Source of the DNA: UBA2040 sp963977135
Lineage (GTDB): Bacteria; Bacteroidota; Bacteroidia; Flavobacteriales_D; Crocinitomicaceae
Assembly: GCA_963977135.1 (NCBI GenBank)
Contig: CAXBNN010000001.1
Coordinates: 434,001 to 498,000, forward strand
Length of the DNA stretch: 64,000 nucleotides
Direction: 5' to 3'
Numbering within the stretch: position 1 is the first letter of the stretch; the number at the start of each line of letters is the position of its first letter. This document shows positions 1 through 9,037 of the stretch, piece by piece. The notes under the pieces were generated by a model, which saw only the letters and a list, made by a program, of their open reading frames with translations, was not told where the DNA came from and searched no databases. The position numbers were made by a program, and so were the translations under genes.

Positions 1-97
1 TTAATTTTTACTTTAAGATAGTGAAAAAGTTGAATTGAAATACTTTTTTGACGAAAAAATAATCAAAATATTTTCGATAAATTAATCAGTTTATAAT

Positions 98-105
98 TAT
101 GTTTG
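98..105 (+). promoter_or_regulatory. Possible -7 box upstream of cutC
   Basis: TATGTTTG matches the Bacteroidota -7 consensus TAnnTTTG and lies 55 bases before the cutC start. No TTG element lies 17-23 bases upstream, so this is half a promoter at best. The rest of 1-160 is AT-rich and holds no gene that I can see. Confidence 0.3.
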
Positions 106-160
106 ACTAAGGTGATGGCAAACTAATTCCTATTTTTACATCTACATAATTTAAATAAGA

Positions 161-856
161 ATGAAACTTGAACTCTGCGTTACCGACCCAAAAGGCCTAC
201 AAATAGCCAAGAAATATCGTTTTGATAGAGTAGAGTTGTGCGTGAATTTGGAAATGGGCGGATTGACTCCTTCGCCTGGTTTGGTGCACATGGCGTTGAA
301 TTTGGGTTTGGAAACACATGCCTTAATTCGTCCGCGTGCGGGAGGATTTGTTTATTCAGATGCTGAAAAAGAGTTGATTTTAGCTGAAATTCACGCATTA
401 AAATATTTGGGTGTTCACGGTTTTGTGGTTGGAGCTTTGAAAGAAAACAAAGAGATTGATACGACCTTAATTGGAGAAATCGCCAAAATAACCAAAGGAA
501 AAGAACTTACTTTTCATCGAGCCTTTGACGAAATGGCGGAATGGGAAGATGGAGTAGGTGTCTTGAAGTTTTTTCAATTCAAGCGGGTTTTAACTTCTGG
601 AAGAGCCGCTAATGTTGATGAAGGAATGAAAAACTATACCGAAATCAAGGATCTTTTTGGAAATGATTTGGAATTGATGATAGGTGGTGGTGTGAACGCA
701 AAAAATGCAAAGGAACTCGTTGAAGATTTTCAACCATCTGCTCTTCATTTTTCAGGTGCAAATGTAATTCAAGACAAAAAATCTATGTTTGGAGGAAATA
801 GAATGGAAATTGACGAAAAGAAAGTTTATTCGATTTTGAGTTCTTTAAGAGATTAA
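161..856 (+). CDS. cutC: CutC family protein (copper homeostasis)
   Basis: This 231-residue protein has the full CutC signature: an N-terminal strand running into VELCVNLEMGGLTPS, an IRPRAGGF motif near residues 57-64, TFHRAFD in the middle, RVLTSGRA, and a GGGVN turn near the C-terminus. CutC is a cytosolic TIM-barrel protein historically linked to copper tolerance in E. coli; its biochemical role is still debated. Length fits the family. The stop codon overlaps by four bases the stop of the convergent phosphorylase gene, so the two transcripts end inside each other and no terminator hairpin is visible. Family assignment is secure; the copper role is by family only. Confidence 0.9.
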   Translation: MKLELCVTDPKGLQIAKKYRFDRVELCVNLEMGGLTPSPGLVHMALNLGLETHALIRPRAGGFVYSDAEKELILAEIHALKYLGVHGFVVGALKENKEIDTTLIGEIAKITKGKELTFHRAFDEMAEWEDGVGVLKFFQFKRVLTSGRAANVDEGMKNYTEIKDLFGNDLELMIGGGVNAKNAKELVEDFQPSALHFSGANVIQDKKSMFGGNRMEIDEKKVYSILSSLRD

Positions 857-1713
857 AATCTATCCAAAACATATTTAATCAACTCGTTCATTTGAACACT
901 GTAATCCTTTGAAAATTCACCAGTTGGTCGATTGGCAATTCCTAAACATATAGTGGTGCAAGAGTGTCCCAAAGATCTTCCTACGGCAAAAAGAGCAGAG
1001 CTTTCCATTTCAAAATTTGTAATTGCTTTGCCTTGGAAAGAGGAATCTTCCAAAGTTTCTCGCCAATTGTTTTTTAAGGGTAAGCGGATAGCTCTGCCTT
1101 GTGGGCCGTAAAATCCACTTGCTGTTAAAGTTATTCCTTTAAATGTTTTATCACCTTCTAGTTTAGCTGTAAGCTCAGGATTTGTTGAAATTAGGTAAGG
1201 TTCAACTTTTGGCGGGAATGGGCAATGATCTTTAATTTCTTCTAAAAGTGATTCTTCTTCTGGGGTGAATTTAATATCATAGAAATGAGCCACATTATCT
1301 AATCCCATTGCCATTTCTGAAAGTATGTATTGGTGAATAGGAATATCAGATTGAAGAATTCCGCAAGTCCCTATTCTAATCATTTCCAAACTCTTGTGCT
1401 CAGCGTTTAACTCTTTAGTTTCCAAATTGATATTGGCAAGAATATCTAATTCATTGACTACGATATCAATATTATCAGTTCCAATTCCTGAAGATAGAAC
1501 CGTTATTCGCTTGCCTTTATATATCCCAGTGTGACATACAAATTCTCTATGCTGAGATTTGTGTTCAACGGAATCAAAAAAAGAGGTGACCAATTCCACA
1601 CGGTCTTGGTCACCTACTAATATTATTTTTTCAGAAATATCTTTTGCATGCAAGCCCAAATGGTAGACTTGATTTTTATTGTTTAAGACTAATTCTGAAG
1701 ATTTAAAAGACAT
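853..1713 (-). CDS. Nucleoside phosphorylase, uridine phosphorylase-like
   Basis: This 286-residue cytosolic enzyme belongs to the PNP/UDP family, which cleaves nucleosides with phosphate. Seen features: a glycine-rich phosphate-binding turn (SSGIGTDN), an IRIGTCG strand, and the NFEMESSALFA motif near the C-terminus, which in uridine phosphorylases holds the ribose- and base-contacting Glu-Met-Glu residues. Uridine or a related pyrimidine nucleoside is the probable substrate; the sequence alone does not exclude purines. It starts four bases after the stop of the DUF4197 gene, so the two are probably co-transcribed although no functional link is known. It converges with cutC. Confidence 0.85.
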   Translation of the reverse strand: MSFKSSELVLNNKNQVYHLGLHAKDISEKIILVGDQDRVELVTSFFDSVEHKSQHREFVCHTGIYKGKRITVLSSGIGTDNIDIVVNELDILANINLETKELNAEHKSLEMIRIGTCGILQSDIPIHQYILSEMAMGLDNVAHFYDIKFTPEEESLLEEIKDHCPFPPKVEPYLISTNPELTAKLEGDKTFKGITLTASGFYGPQGRAIRLPLKNNWRETLEDSSFQGKAITNFEMESSALFAVGRSLGHSCTTICLGIANRPTGEFSKDYSVQMNELIKYVLDRF

Positions 1714-1717
1714 AATC

Positions 1718-2455
1718 TTATGGTTTTACGCTTCCGAAAACTTTTTTCAATAAATCCGTAACTCGTGCCATAGGGTCTAAACGAATTTTATTTTCTTCTT
1801 GTTCAACCATGGTGAATAAGCCTGAGATAGCTCTTTCAGTCACAAAAGCACTTAAATCTGTTGTAACTTTTTGTCCACCTGTCAACGTCATAGCTGTATT
1901 GTATTTCGATGCCAATGGATTCCAATAGTCAGTTAATTTAACTGTTGCAATCGCGGCATCTACTTTAGGAGAAAATGCAGCAACCAATTGAGCTGTCGTA
2001 TTATCTTTTAAAAATTTTGTTGCTGCTCCGTTTCCACCATTTAAAATGGCAAAGCCATCAGAAACACTCATGTTTGTAATAGCATTAACGAAAATAGGTA
2101 AAGCTTCTTTTGTTGCTTCTTCTGCTGCTCGGTTAAGTGTCAATTCAAATTTATCAACTTGACCTTCTAGTCCCCATTCAATTGCTTTTTCTTTAACTTT
2201 AATGGCATCAGGAGGAAATGGCAAACGGATAGCGGCATTTCCAAGGAACCCGTCCGTAACCGACGTTAAATTAACGGAATTCTTAATTCCAACATTCAAA
2301 GCTTCCTTCAAACCAGATATTACTTCACCATTTGTTAAACTAGGCGCAGTGGTTGTTGGTTCAAGAATTGTTCCTGCAGCTTCGTTAAGAACGTCACAAG
2401 AAATAAGGGTTGTGGCAACAAGTGCCGAAAAGACAAGAATTTTTCTCATTTTCAT
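1718..2455 (-). CDS. DUF4197 domain lipoprotein
   Basis: The protein matches the DUF4197 family throughout: a helical domain with the NGEVISGLKEAL start motif, an internal VSDGFAIL segment and a C-terminal region ending in DLLKKVFG. The N-terminus (MKMRKILVFSALVATTLISC) is a lipoprotein signal with the lipobox Cys followed by DVLNEA. The open frame extends ten codons upstream, but the Met at 2455 is chosen because it directly precedes the signal peptide; 2449 is also possible. Function of the family is unknown; it is a periplasm-facing lipid-anchored protein. The phosphorylase gene follows at once. A TATATTTG box lies only eight bases before the start. Confidence 0.8.
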   Translation of the reverse strand: MKMRKILVFSALVATTLISCDVLNEAAGTILEPTTTAPSLTNGEVISGLKEALNVGIKNSVNLTSVTDGFLGNAAIRLPFPPDAIKVKEKAIEWGLEGQVDKFELTLNRAAEEATKEALPIFVNAITNMSVSDGFAILNGGNGAATKFLKDNTTAQLVAAFSPKVDAAIATVKLTDYWNPLASKYNTAMTLTGGQKVTTDLSAFVTERAISGLFTMVEQEENKIRLDPMARVTDLLKKVFGSVKP

Positions 2456-2463
2456 TTTTTTTT

Positions 2464-2471
2464 CAAATATA
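2464..2471 (-). promoter_or_regulatory. Possible -7 box directly before the DUF4197 start
   Basis: TATATTTG on the minus strand is followed by eight A residues and then ATG. It is a perfect TAnnTTTG match, but used as a -7 box it would leave almost no 5' leader. No TTG element is correctly spaced. Confidence 0.3.
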
Positions 2472-2500
2472 ACTAGAAAGAGCAAATACTATGCCCAATA

Positions 2501-2530
2501 AAAAAGGGAAGTACTTTCGAACTTCCCTTT
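2501..2530 (-). terminator. Rho-independent terminator of the SprB-repeat gene
   Basis: On the minus strand a perfect 10-bp stem (AAAGGGAAGT with ACTTCCCTTT, 8-base loop) is followed by a T tract. It lies 21 bases past the stop of the large T9SS gene and before the DUF4197 start. Confidence 0.85.
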
Positions 2531-2551
2531 GAATTAAATATCTACAGGTAT

Positions 2552-5266
2552 TTATCTTAAAACGTTTACGCTTCCAGTTTTTGTTTGGAAATCTTCTTTC
2601 CCGAATTTCTTGAATCGAGCTTTCCAATTGTAAATTCCAGTATCAACAGGTCGACCTTTGAATGTCCCGTCCCATTCAGCATTAGCATCAAATGTTTGCC
2701 AAATTACTTCGCCCCAACGGTTATAAATGGATAATTCGAAATTGGTTAAATCCATACCCGCGACTGCAAATTTCCATGTTGGGTTGTGCTCATCTCCATC
2801 AGGTGTAAAAGTATTAGGAGCATAGAATATTATATCGCTTTGCACATTTAACAACACTGTGATTGTGTCCCAGCATCCTTCCAATGAAGTTACTGTCAAG
2901 AATATTGGATAATAACCTTCCACTTGTGGAAAGAAAAACTCTGGGTTTTGCACATTGGAAACAGCAGGTGAAGCCTGATTAGCAACCCACTGCCAAGCAA
3001 GTGCTCCAACAGATTTGTCACTCATTTTCACACGTGTTTCAAATATTGTTGTTGGGTTGGTAGAAATTCCGAATTGAGCTTTTGGTTTTTGCCAAGCGGT
3101 AATTATTGATGGGAAGAAATTGTTATACACGCAACCATAAATAGAGGTTACAGTCATATTAACATCGTAATCATTTGCAATTTGAAACCACTGCGATGCT
3201 GTATCGAGTCCATTTATTAATTGACTAGTACCATTACTGAATTCATAAAAGGTTGTTGCTATCTCTGAACTATTAACTGAATTATTATTCATGAATTTAA
3301 AAGTATCAGGAGCACAAGCTTGGATTGGATCAGGAATTGCTAATGGTTGTATTGGTGTCGGAAAAATAATAGTCAAAGAAGCTGATGTTGTTGGACTTCC
3401 GCATTGCTCAGACAACGTAACTTGATAGACCGTCCCAGTAACTGATGGATCAACCAAAGGATATTGGTCAGTTGATATTTGAACTCCATTTTCAAACCAA
3501 GTATACGAGTATGGAGATGAACCTCCACCACCAACTGCACCTAGAGTAATTGTTGCTTCCGGACAAATCATTGTGTCTGTGGTAACGTTACTCAATACCA
3601 ATGGCATCGGTTCAGAAAGTACTGTGTTTAGCGTAATAAGACATCCATTCGCATCGGTAATATCTACTTGTTGTGGTCCAACATATAAATCAGTTGCAAT
3701 AGAATCTGTAGTCGCTGATCCACTCCAAGAATAGGAGTAAGGTCCAGTTCCTTGCGTAACACTTAATTGGATTATTCCATCATTACCGGTGTAACATGTA
3801 ACATCTTGTTGATTAACAGTTGTCCCAATCATCCCTGGGATTTCTGTAACGATTACTTCGACAATCTCAACACATCCATTGCTACTTGTAATCGTACAAT
3901 TGTATGTTCCAGCTTGAAGTCCAACTGCGGTTTGAGTTGTTTGAGCTGCCGGGTCATCCCAAAGGTAAGTTGTTGAAACTCCTAAAGGCAACATTTCAGC
4001 TGTGGCTGTTCCATCAGATCCGCCAGGACATGAAACTAAAGTGTTTGAACTTGAAGTGGTTGAAGGTATATTAGTTACAGCAACTGTAGAAGTTGCTGGA
4101 CATCCATTCGCGTCTGTAATATTGACAGTATACGTACCAGCCGAAACATTATTGACAGTTGCTGTAGTTGCACCTAATGTCGCCCAGTTAAAAGTATACG
4201 GAGCAGTTCCAGCTCCAGGAATTGCGGTAACACTTCCAGAACCTGCGCCACATGTATCTCCGATTGAAGTCGTTGTAACGGATGCGGATGTTCTTGTAAT
4301 AAATGATGTATCAGAAACGGATCCAATTGAGACTCCGCAAGAAGTACCTGTTAAAAAATATCCTGTCGTTCCTGCTGGAACATTTGATACGGTTAAAACA
4401 CCTCCATTATATGGAAAAGTTTGATTCAAGGTACTTTGCCATTGAAGACCGGCACCAGCAGAACCTGAGGAAGTTACATTTATATATGGTATTGTTGTAA
4501 CTGCATATGCGTTGGTATTTGTTGCACTTGTAGGACTAAAACGCTTACCGTCTTGAGAAGCAGTCCACACAGTATTATTTCTACCAGGTGTAGCAGTTCC
4601 AATATTTCCAGCCAAATTTTGAACACCTTGAATGGCAAGTCCACTATTCCAAGTACAAACTTGTTTACTACCAATATGGTATTCAATTATATTTGATCCT
4701 TCATAAAAAAGGAATGCAACGTAGGAACATGAAGATGTGCAACTGTATGCTGTAACTCCTTTATATAATACAGCAAAGATTCTATTAGGAGCAGTCCCTA
4801 TAGTTTGATATTGAATTGGTCCAGAAGAAGCATTTACAGGATTCATGTCGGTATATAATCCCATCGCCGAATTACTAGCGCCAGCAATTCCGGCATTTGG
4901 AATCGGCGTACCATTTAAGCTCCATGGGCAGTATCCTCCAGCATTTGAGAGTTTAAATGACACTACACCATTTGAACCTATAACGCATTGTGTATAATTT
5001 GTTCCGTAATAACTAAATGTAAAACCAATAGGAACGGCTGCACTCCAAGCGTCATCAGAAAGACTAACGCTACTTGGGGAGTTTAAATTCAATGCGCCCA
5101 AGGATCCACCTCCGCCAGTTCCACAGTTGGTAATCACTACTGATTGTCCAAGGCAAACAGTCGCATCTGTTCCTAAACAAACTGCCACTGGTGTCAATTG
5201 AGAGAGACCATTGAAAGTTAGCAAAGCGGTAAAAAATGCTAAAGCCGATAATTTTTTAAAATTCAT
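2552..5266 (-). CDS. T9SS type-B sorted surface protein with SprB-like repeats
   Basis: This 904-residue secreted protein starts with a signal peptide (MNFKKLSALAFFTALLTFNG). A beta-rich N-terminal domain follows (about 50-270), then several roughly 70-residue SprB-type repeats (about 320-560) with the recurring PYTFNW or PYSYSW, AGTYTVNITDANGC pattern, then PKD-like segments. The C-terminal 90 residues are a gliding-motility-associated CHU_C/type-B sorting domain (APNTFTPDGD, YNRWGEVIW, WDGTFKGRPVDTGIY, final TGSVNVLR). Such proteins are exported by T9SS and attached to or released from the cell surface; many are adhesins. A large antisense open frame at 4002-4424 is a shadow of the repeat composition. 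The exact ligand cannot be read from sequence. Confidence 0.88.
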   Translation of the reverse strand: MNFKKLSALAFFTALLTFNGLSQLTPVAVCLGTDATVCLGQSVVITNCGTGGGGSLGALNLNSPSSVSLSDDAWSAAVPIGFTFSYYGTNYTQCVIGSNGVVSFKLSNAGGYCPWSLNGTPIPNAGIAGASNSAMGLYTDMNPVNASSGPIQYQTIGTAPNRIFAVLYKGVTAYSCTSSCSYVAFLFYEGSNIIEYHIGSKQVCTWNSGLAIQGVQNLAGNIGTATPGRNNTVWTASQDGKRFSPTSATNTNAYAVTTIPYINVTSSGSAGAGLQWQSTLNQTFPYNGGVLTVSNVPAGTTGYFLTGTSCGVSIGSVSDTSFITRTSASVTTTSIGDTCGAGSGSVTAIPGAGTAPYTFNWATLGATTATVNNVSAGTYTVNITDANGCPATSTVAVTNIPSTTSSSNTLVSCPGGSDGTATAEMLPLGVSTTYLWDDPAAQTTQTAVGLQAGTYNCTITSSNGCVEIVEVIVTEIPGMIGTTVNQQDVTCYTGNDGIIQLSVTQGTGPYSYSWSGSATTDSIATDLYVGPQQVDITDANGCLITLNTVLSEPMPLVLSNVTTDTMICPEATITLGAVGGGGSSPYSYTWFENGVQISTDQYPLVDPSVTGTVYQVTLSEQCGSPTTSASLTIIFPTPIQPLAIPDPIQACAPDTFKFMNNNSVNSSEIATTFYEFSNGTSQLINGLDTASQWFQIANDYDVNMTVTSIYGCVYNNFFPSIITAWQKPKAQFGISTNPTTIFETRVKMSDKSVGALAWQWVANQASPAVSNVQNPEFFFPQVEGYYPIFLTVTSLEGCWDTITVLLNVQSDIIFYAPNTFTPDGDEHNPTWKFAVAGMDLTNFELSIYNRWGEVIWQTFDANAEWDGTFKGRPVDTGIYNWKARFKKFGKEDFQTKTGSVNVLR

Positions 5267-5457
5267 AGTATTACATTTTGTAAGTCACAAATATGACGAA
5301 TTAATTTAGTCATGGTTGTCTCTGTTAACAAAAAAAGAAAATCTTGTTAATAATGTTTATGTAAACGAATTTGTAGGACTGCAACAATTGAAAAAAGACC
5401 TGTTCAAAAGTTCTGTTAATTTTAATTTCTTGACGAATTAAGAATAGTAAATATTAG

Positions 5458-5465
5458 TACATTTG
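5458..5465 (+). promoter_or_regulatory. Probable -7 box of gdhA
   Basis: TACATTTG fits TAnnTTTG and lies 28 bases before the gdhA start. A TTG at 5430-5432 is 25 bases upstream, slightly beyond the usual 17-23 spacing. Confidence 0.4.
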
Positions 5466-5493
5466 CCCCGTCGATTTAAAAATCTAGATAAAG

Positions 5494-6846
5494 ATGAGTA
5501 AATACCAAGCACAGGTTGATGCTTTTATGGAAAAAGTAAAAGCGAAAAATGGTCATGAAACTGAATTTATACAAGCGGTTCACGAAGTAGCAGAAGCTGT
5601 AATTCCTTTCATCGAAGAAAATCCAAGATATAAGAAAGAAAATATTCTTGAAAGAATTGTTGAGCCGGAAAGAACGATTATGTTCAAAGTTCCGTGGATG
5701 GATGATGCAGGAAACTATCAAGTAAACAGAGGTTACCGAATAGAGTTCAACTCTGCAATCGGACCTTACAAAGGTGGTTTGCGTTTTCACCCTTCTGTTA
5801 ATTTATCAATCTTGAAATTTTTAGGATTTGAGCAAATTTTCAAAAACTCTTTAACTACTTTACCAATGGGTGGAGGAAAAGGAGGTTCTGATTTTGACCC
5901 AAAAGGTAAATCGGATAACGAAGTAATGAAATTCTGTCAATCATTTATGACTGAATTAGCTCGTCACATTGGTGCAAATACAGATGTTCCTGCTGGAGAT
6001 ATCGGTGTTGGAGGTCGTGAGATTGGATACATGTTCGGGCAGTACAAAAGAATCCGTAATGAATTCGTTGGTGTTTTAACTGGAAAAGCTAGAAACTGGG
6101 GAGGATCTTTGATTCGTCCAGAAGCTACAGGTTACGGTACAGTATATTTCGCTAAAGAAATGTTGAAAACGAAAAATGATTCTTTCCAAGGTAAAGTTGT
6201 TGCTGTTTCAGGTTCTGGAAACGTAGCACAATATGCTGTTGAAAAAGCGACTGAATTTGGTGGTAAAGTTGTAACGATGTCTGATTCATCAGGATATATT
6301 TATGACGAAGCTGGAATCAATGCTGAGAAATTGGCATTCGTTATGGAATTGAAAAATGTAAAAAGAGGTCGTATTGAAGAATACGTTCAAAAATATCCAA
6401 GTGCAAAATTCGTAGCTGACAAACGTCCATGGGAAGTTAAAGTTGATATCGCTTTACCTTGTGCAACTCAAAACGAATTGAATGGTGATGAAGCGAAAGC
6501 TTTATTGGCAAACGGTGTAAAATGTGTTGCTGAAGGTGCGAATATGCCTTCAACTCCAGAAGCTATTGAAGCATTTCAAGCGGCTGGTATTTTGTTTGCT
6601 CCAGGAAAAGCGTCTAACGCTGGTGGAGTTGCAACGTCAGGATTGGAAATGTCTCAGAACTCTTTACGTTTGTCTTGGACAGCTGAAGAAGTTGATGAGA
6701 AATTGCATGGAATTATGGTATCTATCCACGAAGCATGTGTTGCTTATGGTAAAGATGCAAATGGAAATGTAGACTACGTAAAAGGTGCAAATGTTGCAGG
6801 TTTTGTGAAAGTTGCAGATTCTATGATTGACCAAGGTTTGGTTTAA
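5494..6846 (+). CDS. gdhA: NADP-type glutamate dehydrogenase
   Basis: This 450-residue enzyme has the length of hexameric class I GDH, which interconverts 2-oxoglutarate plus ammonium and glutamate in the cytosol. Seen motifs: GPYKGGLRFHP near 90-100, PMGGGKGGSDFDPKGKS with the catalytic Lys at about 129, PAGDIGVGGREIGY with the catalytic Asp at about 169, and the Rossmann segment VAVSGSGNVAQ in the second half. Size and the GRxxG-lacking dinucleotide site suggest NADP preference, an inference. It is a single-gene unit: a -7 box precedes it and a strong terminator follows. Ammonium assimilation is its likely role. Confidence 0.95.
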   Translation: MSKYQAQVDAFMEKVKAKNGHETEFIQAVHEVAEAVIPFIEENPRYKKENILERIVEPERTIMFKVPWMDDAGNYQVNRGYRIEFNSAIGPYKGGLRFHPSVNLSILKFLGFEQIFKNSLTTLPMGGGKGGSDFDPKGKSDNEVMKFCQSFMTELARHIGANTDVPAGDIGVGGREIGYMFGQYKRIRNEFVGVLTGKARNWGGSLIRPEATGYGTVYFAKEMLKTKNDSFQGKVVAVSGSGNVAQYAVEKATEFGGKVVTMSDSSGYIYDEAGINAEKLAFVMELKNVKRGRIEEYVQKYPSAKFVADKRPWEVKVDIALPCATQNELNGDEAKALLANGVKCVAEGANMPSTPEAIEAFQAAGILFAPGKASNAGGVATSGLEMSQNSLRLSWTAEEVDEKLHGIMVSIHEACVAYGKDANGNVDYVKGANVAGFVKVADSMIDQGLV

Positions 6847-6864
6847 TCCATATAAAGAATATCG

Positions 6865-6900
6865 AAAACCGTCTTGGCTTAGCTGAGACGGTTTTTTTTT
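6865..6900 (+). terminator. Terminator of gdhA
   Basis: A 10-bp stem (CCGTCTTGGC with GCTGAGACGG, two G-U pairs) closed by a TTA triloop is flanked by A and T tracts. Its core is almost identical to the hairpin after the next gene. Confidence 0.9.
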
Positions 6901-6915
6901 GAAATGTCACTTTAT

Positions 6916-6948
6916 TTGAAGAGATTTTCTAATAAAAACGTAGCTTTG
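6916..6948 (+). promoter_or_regulatory. Promoter of the fused E1 gene
   Basis: TTG at 6916-6918, a 22-base spacer and TAGCTTTG at 6941-6948 match the Bacteroidota consensus. The -7 box lies 18 bases before the start codon, and the promoter sits between the gdhA terminator and the gene. Confidence 0.6.
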
Positions 6949-6966
6949 TTATAGTAAATAAATAGA

Positions 6967-8967
6967 ATGGAAACAGCCCAAGAAAGACAAATTCAATACG
7001 ATCGAACAGGTTTCGGTGATCAAGAACTGTTGGATATCTACAAAAGAATTTTAATGCCAAGAATGATTGAGGAAAAAATGCTCATTCTCTTGCGTCAAGG
7101 AAAAATCTCAAAGTGGTTTTCAGGCTGGGGACAAGAAGGTGTTTCGGTAGGAACAGCCTATGCAATGGATAAAGAAGAATACATTCTGCCTATGCACAGA
7201 AATCTCGGAATTTTCACTACAAGAGATATTCCTTTGAAGCGATTGTTTGCTCAATTTCAAGGAAAAATGTCTGGTTTCACGAAAGGAAGAGATCGTTCAT
7301 TTCACTTTGGGACGAATGAACACAAAATCGTTGGAATGATTTCTCACCTTGGACCTCAATTAGGAATTGCTGATGGAATTGCATTAGCCTATAAAGTTCG
7401 AAATGAGAAAAAAGCTACAGTTGTTTTTACTGGTGACGGCGGAGCATCCGAAGGAGATTTCCATGAGTCATTGAATGTGGCATCTGTTTGGGATTTACCT
7501 GTAATTTTTGCTGTAGAAAACAATAAATGGGGACTTTCTACACCAAGTAAGGAACAGTTTCGATGCAAACAGTTTATCGATAAAGGTATTGGTTACGGAA
7601 TGCACGCCGAAAAGGTAGATGGAAACAATATTTTAGATGTTATAAATACTGTTCGCCGTTTGGCAGAGGATATTCGTGAAAATTCTAGACCAGTTTTGTT
7701 GGAGTTTCTGACTTTCAGAATGAGAGGTCACGAGGAGGCTTCAGGAACGAAATACTACCCAGAAGGATTGCAAGATCATTGGGAGAAATTTGATCCAGTT
7801 ACCAATTACACAGCATTTCTCCAAGAAATTGGTGTTTTGACTGATGAACTTATAGAAGAAATTCACGAAGAGTTTAAAAATGAAATCCAAACTGGTTTTG
7901 ATACAGCAAATGCTGAAGAACGACCTGTGGCAGATACAAATCTAGAATTAGCAGATTTGTATGCACCGTTCAATTTCGTTGAGAAACAAGCTTCAGGATC
8001 AAAAAGGGAAATGCGTTTCATTGATGCAATACAAGATGGTTTGCGTTCTAGTATGAGAAATTATCCTGAGTTAATCATCATGGGACAGGACATTGCTGAT
8101 TATGGTGGTGTTTTTAAAGTTACTGAAGGATTCATGGATGAATTTGGCAAAGATAGAGTTCGAAATACGCCAATTTGTGAATCAGCGATTGTTGGTGCTG
8201 GATTAGGATTGTCAATTGCCGGAATGAAAGCTGTGGTTGAAATGCAATTTGCTGATTTTGTGACCTGTGGGTTTAATCAAATTGTCAATAATTTGGCAAA
8301 AATTCACTGGCGCTGGGGCCAAAATGCTGATGTTGTTGTAAGAATGCCAACAGGAGCAGGCTCAGCGGCTGGACCTTTCCATTCGCAAAGTAATGAAGCG
8401 TGGTTTGTGCATACACCTGGATTGAAAGTAGTTTACCCTTCATCACCATCTGAGGCAAAAGGATTGTTAATGGCATCTATTCAGGATCCCAATCCAGTTT
8501 TGTTTTTTGAACACAAAAATTTATACAGAAGCGTAAAAGAAGATGTTTTTGAGGATGATTTCACAATTGAAATTGGTAAAGCCGCTTTAAAATCAGAAGG
8601 AGAAAAACTTTCTATTATTACATATGGCTTTGGAGTACATTGGTCACTTGATTTACTTGAAGATTATCCTGAAAATACCATAGAAATTGTTGATTTAAGA
8701 ACGCTGCTACCTTTGGATACCGAGACAATTTATAAATCTGTACGCAAAACAGGTCGAGCATTAATCCTTCATGAAGATTGCCTGACAGGTGGAATTGGAG
8801 GAGAAATTACAGCTTTGCTAAATGAGAATTGTTTCGAAATATTGGATGCTCCAGTTCGCAGATTAGCTTCACTAGATACGCCTGTGCCGTTCGCGGAAGA
8901 ATTAGAAGCGAATTTCTTACCTAAGAATAAATTGAAAGATGCAATCGATGATTTATTAAATTATTGA
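6967..8967 (+). CDS. 2-oxoacid dehydrogenase E1, fused alpha-beta
   Basis: The 666-residue protein joins E1 alpha (about 1-330) and E1 beta (about 345-666), which are separate chains in most bacteria. The alpha half has the thiamine-diphosphate motif starting GDGGASEGDFHE at 156-167 and ending with two Asn at 185-186. The beta half has MGQDIADYGGVF, the FADF region, HSQSNEAWF and a C-terminal transketolase-like domain. It decarboxylates a 2-oxoacid and hands the acyl group to the lipoyl arm of E2. Fused E1 of this kind in Bacteroidota is usually annotated as branched-chain (2-oxoisovalerate) dehydrogenase; pyruvate cannot be excluded. A matching E2 gene lies at 34.9 kb, not adjacent. Confidence 0.9.
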   Translation: METAQERQIQYDRTGFGDQELLDIYKRILMPRMIEEKMLILLRQGKISKWFSGWGQEGVSVGTAYAMDKEEYILPMHRNLGIFTTRDIPLKRLFAQFQGKMSGFTKGRDRSFHFGTNEHKIVGMISHLGPQLGIADGIALAYKVRNEKKATVVFTGDGGASEGDFHESLNVASVWDLPVIFAVENNKWGLSTPSKEQFRCKQFIDKGIGYGMHAEKVDGNNILDVINTVRRLAEDIRENSRPVLLEFLTFRMRGHEEASGTKYYPEGLQDHWEKFDPVTNYTAFLQEIGVLTDELIEEIHEEFKNEIQTGFDTANAEERPVADTNLELADLYAPFNFVEKQASGSKREMRFIDAIQDGLRSSMRNYPELIIMGQDIADYGGVFKVTEGFMDEFGKDRVRNTPICESAIVGAGLGLSIAGMKAVVEMQFADFVTCGFNQIVNNLAKIHWRWGQNADVVVRMPTGAGSAAGPFHSQSNEAWFVHTPGLKVVYPSSPSEAKGLLMASIQDPNPVLFFEHKNLYRSVKEDVFEDDFTIEIGKAALKSEGEKLSIITYGFGVHWSLDLLEDYPENTIEIVDLRTLLPLDTETIYKSVRKTGRALILHEDCLTGGIGGEITALLNENCFEILDAPVRRLASLDTPVPFAEELEANFLPKNKLKDAIDDLLNY

Positions 8968-8984
8968 TTCAAAAAATAGTAAAC

Positions 8985-9020
8985 AAAAAATCCGTCTTGG
9001 CTTAGCCGAGACGGATTTTT
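8985..9020. terminator. Bidirectional terminator between E1 and lolA-like genes
   Basis: A 10-bp stem (CCGTCTTGGC with GCCGAGACGG, one G-U pair, TTA triloop) is flanked by an A tract and a T tract, so it can end transcripts from both converging genes. It differs from the gdhA terminator in the loop-proximal arm by a pair-preserving change. Confidence 0.88.
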
Positions 9021-9037
9021 AATTTTATTACTATTGT

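Noticed and set aside
4002..4424. 140-codon frame antisense to the SprB-repeat gene
   Set aside because: It mirrors the repeat region of a well-supported gene on the other strand; composition is a shadow of Thr/Ser/Val-rich coding.
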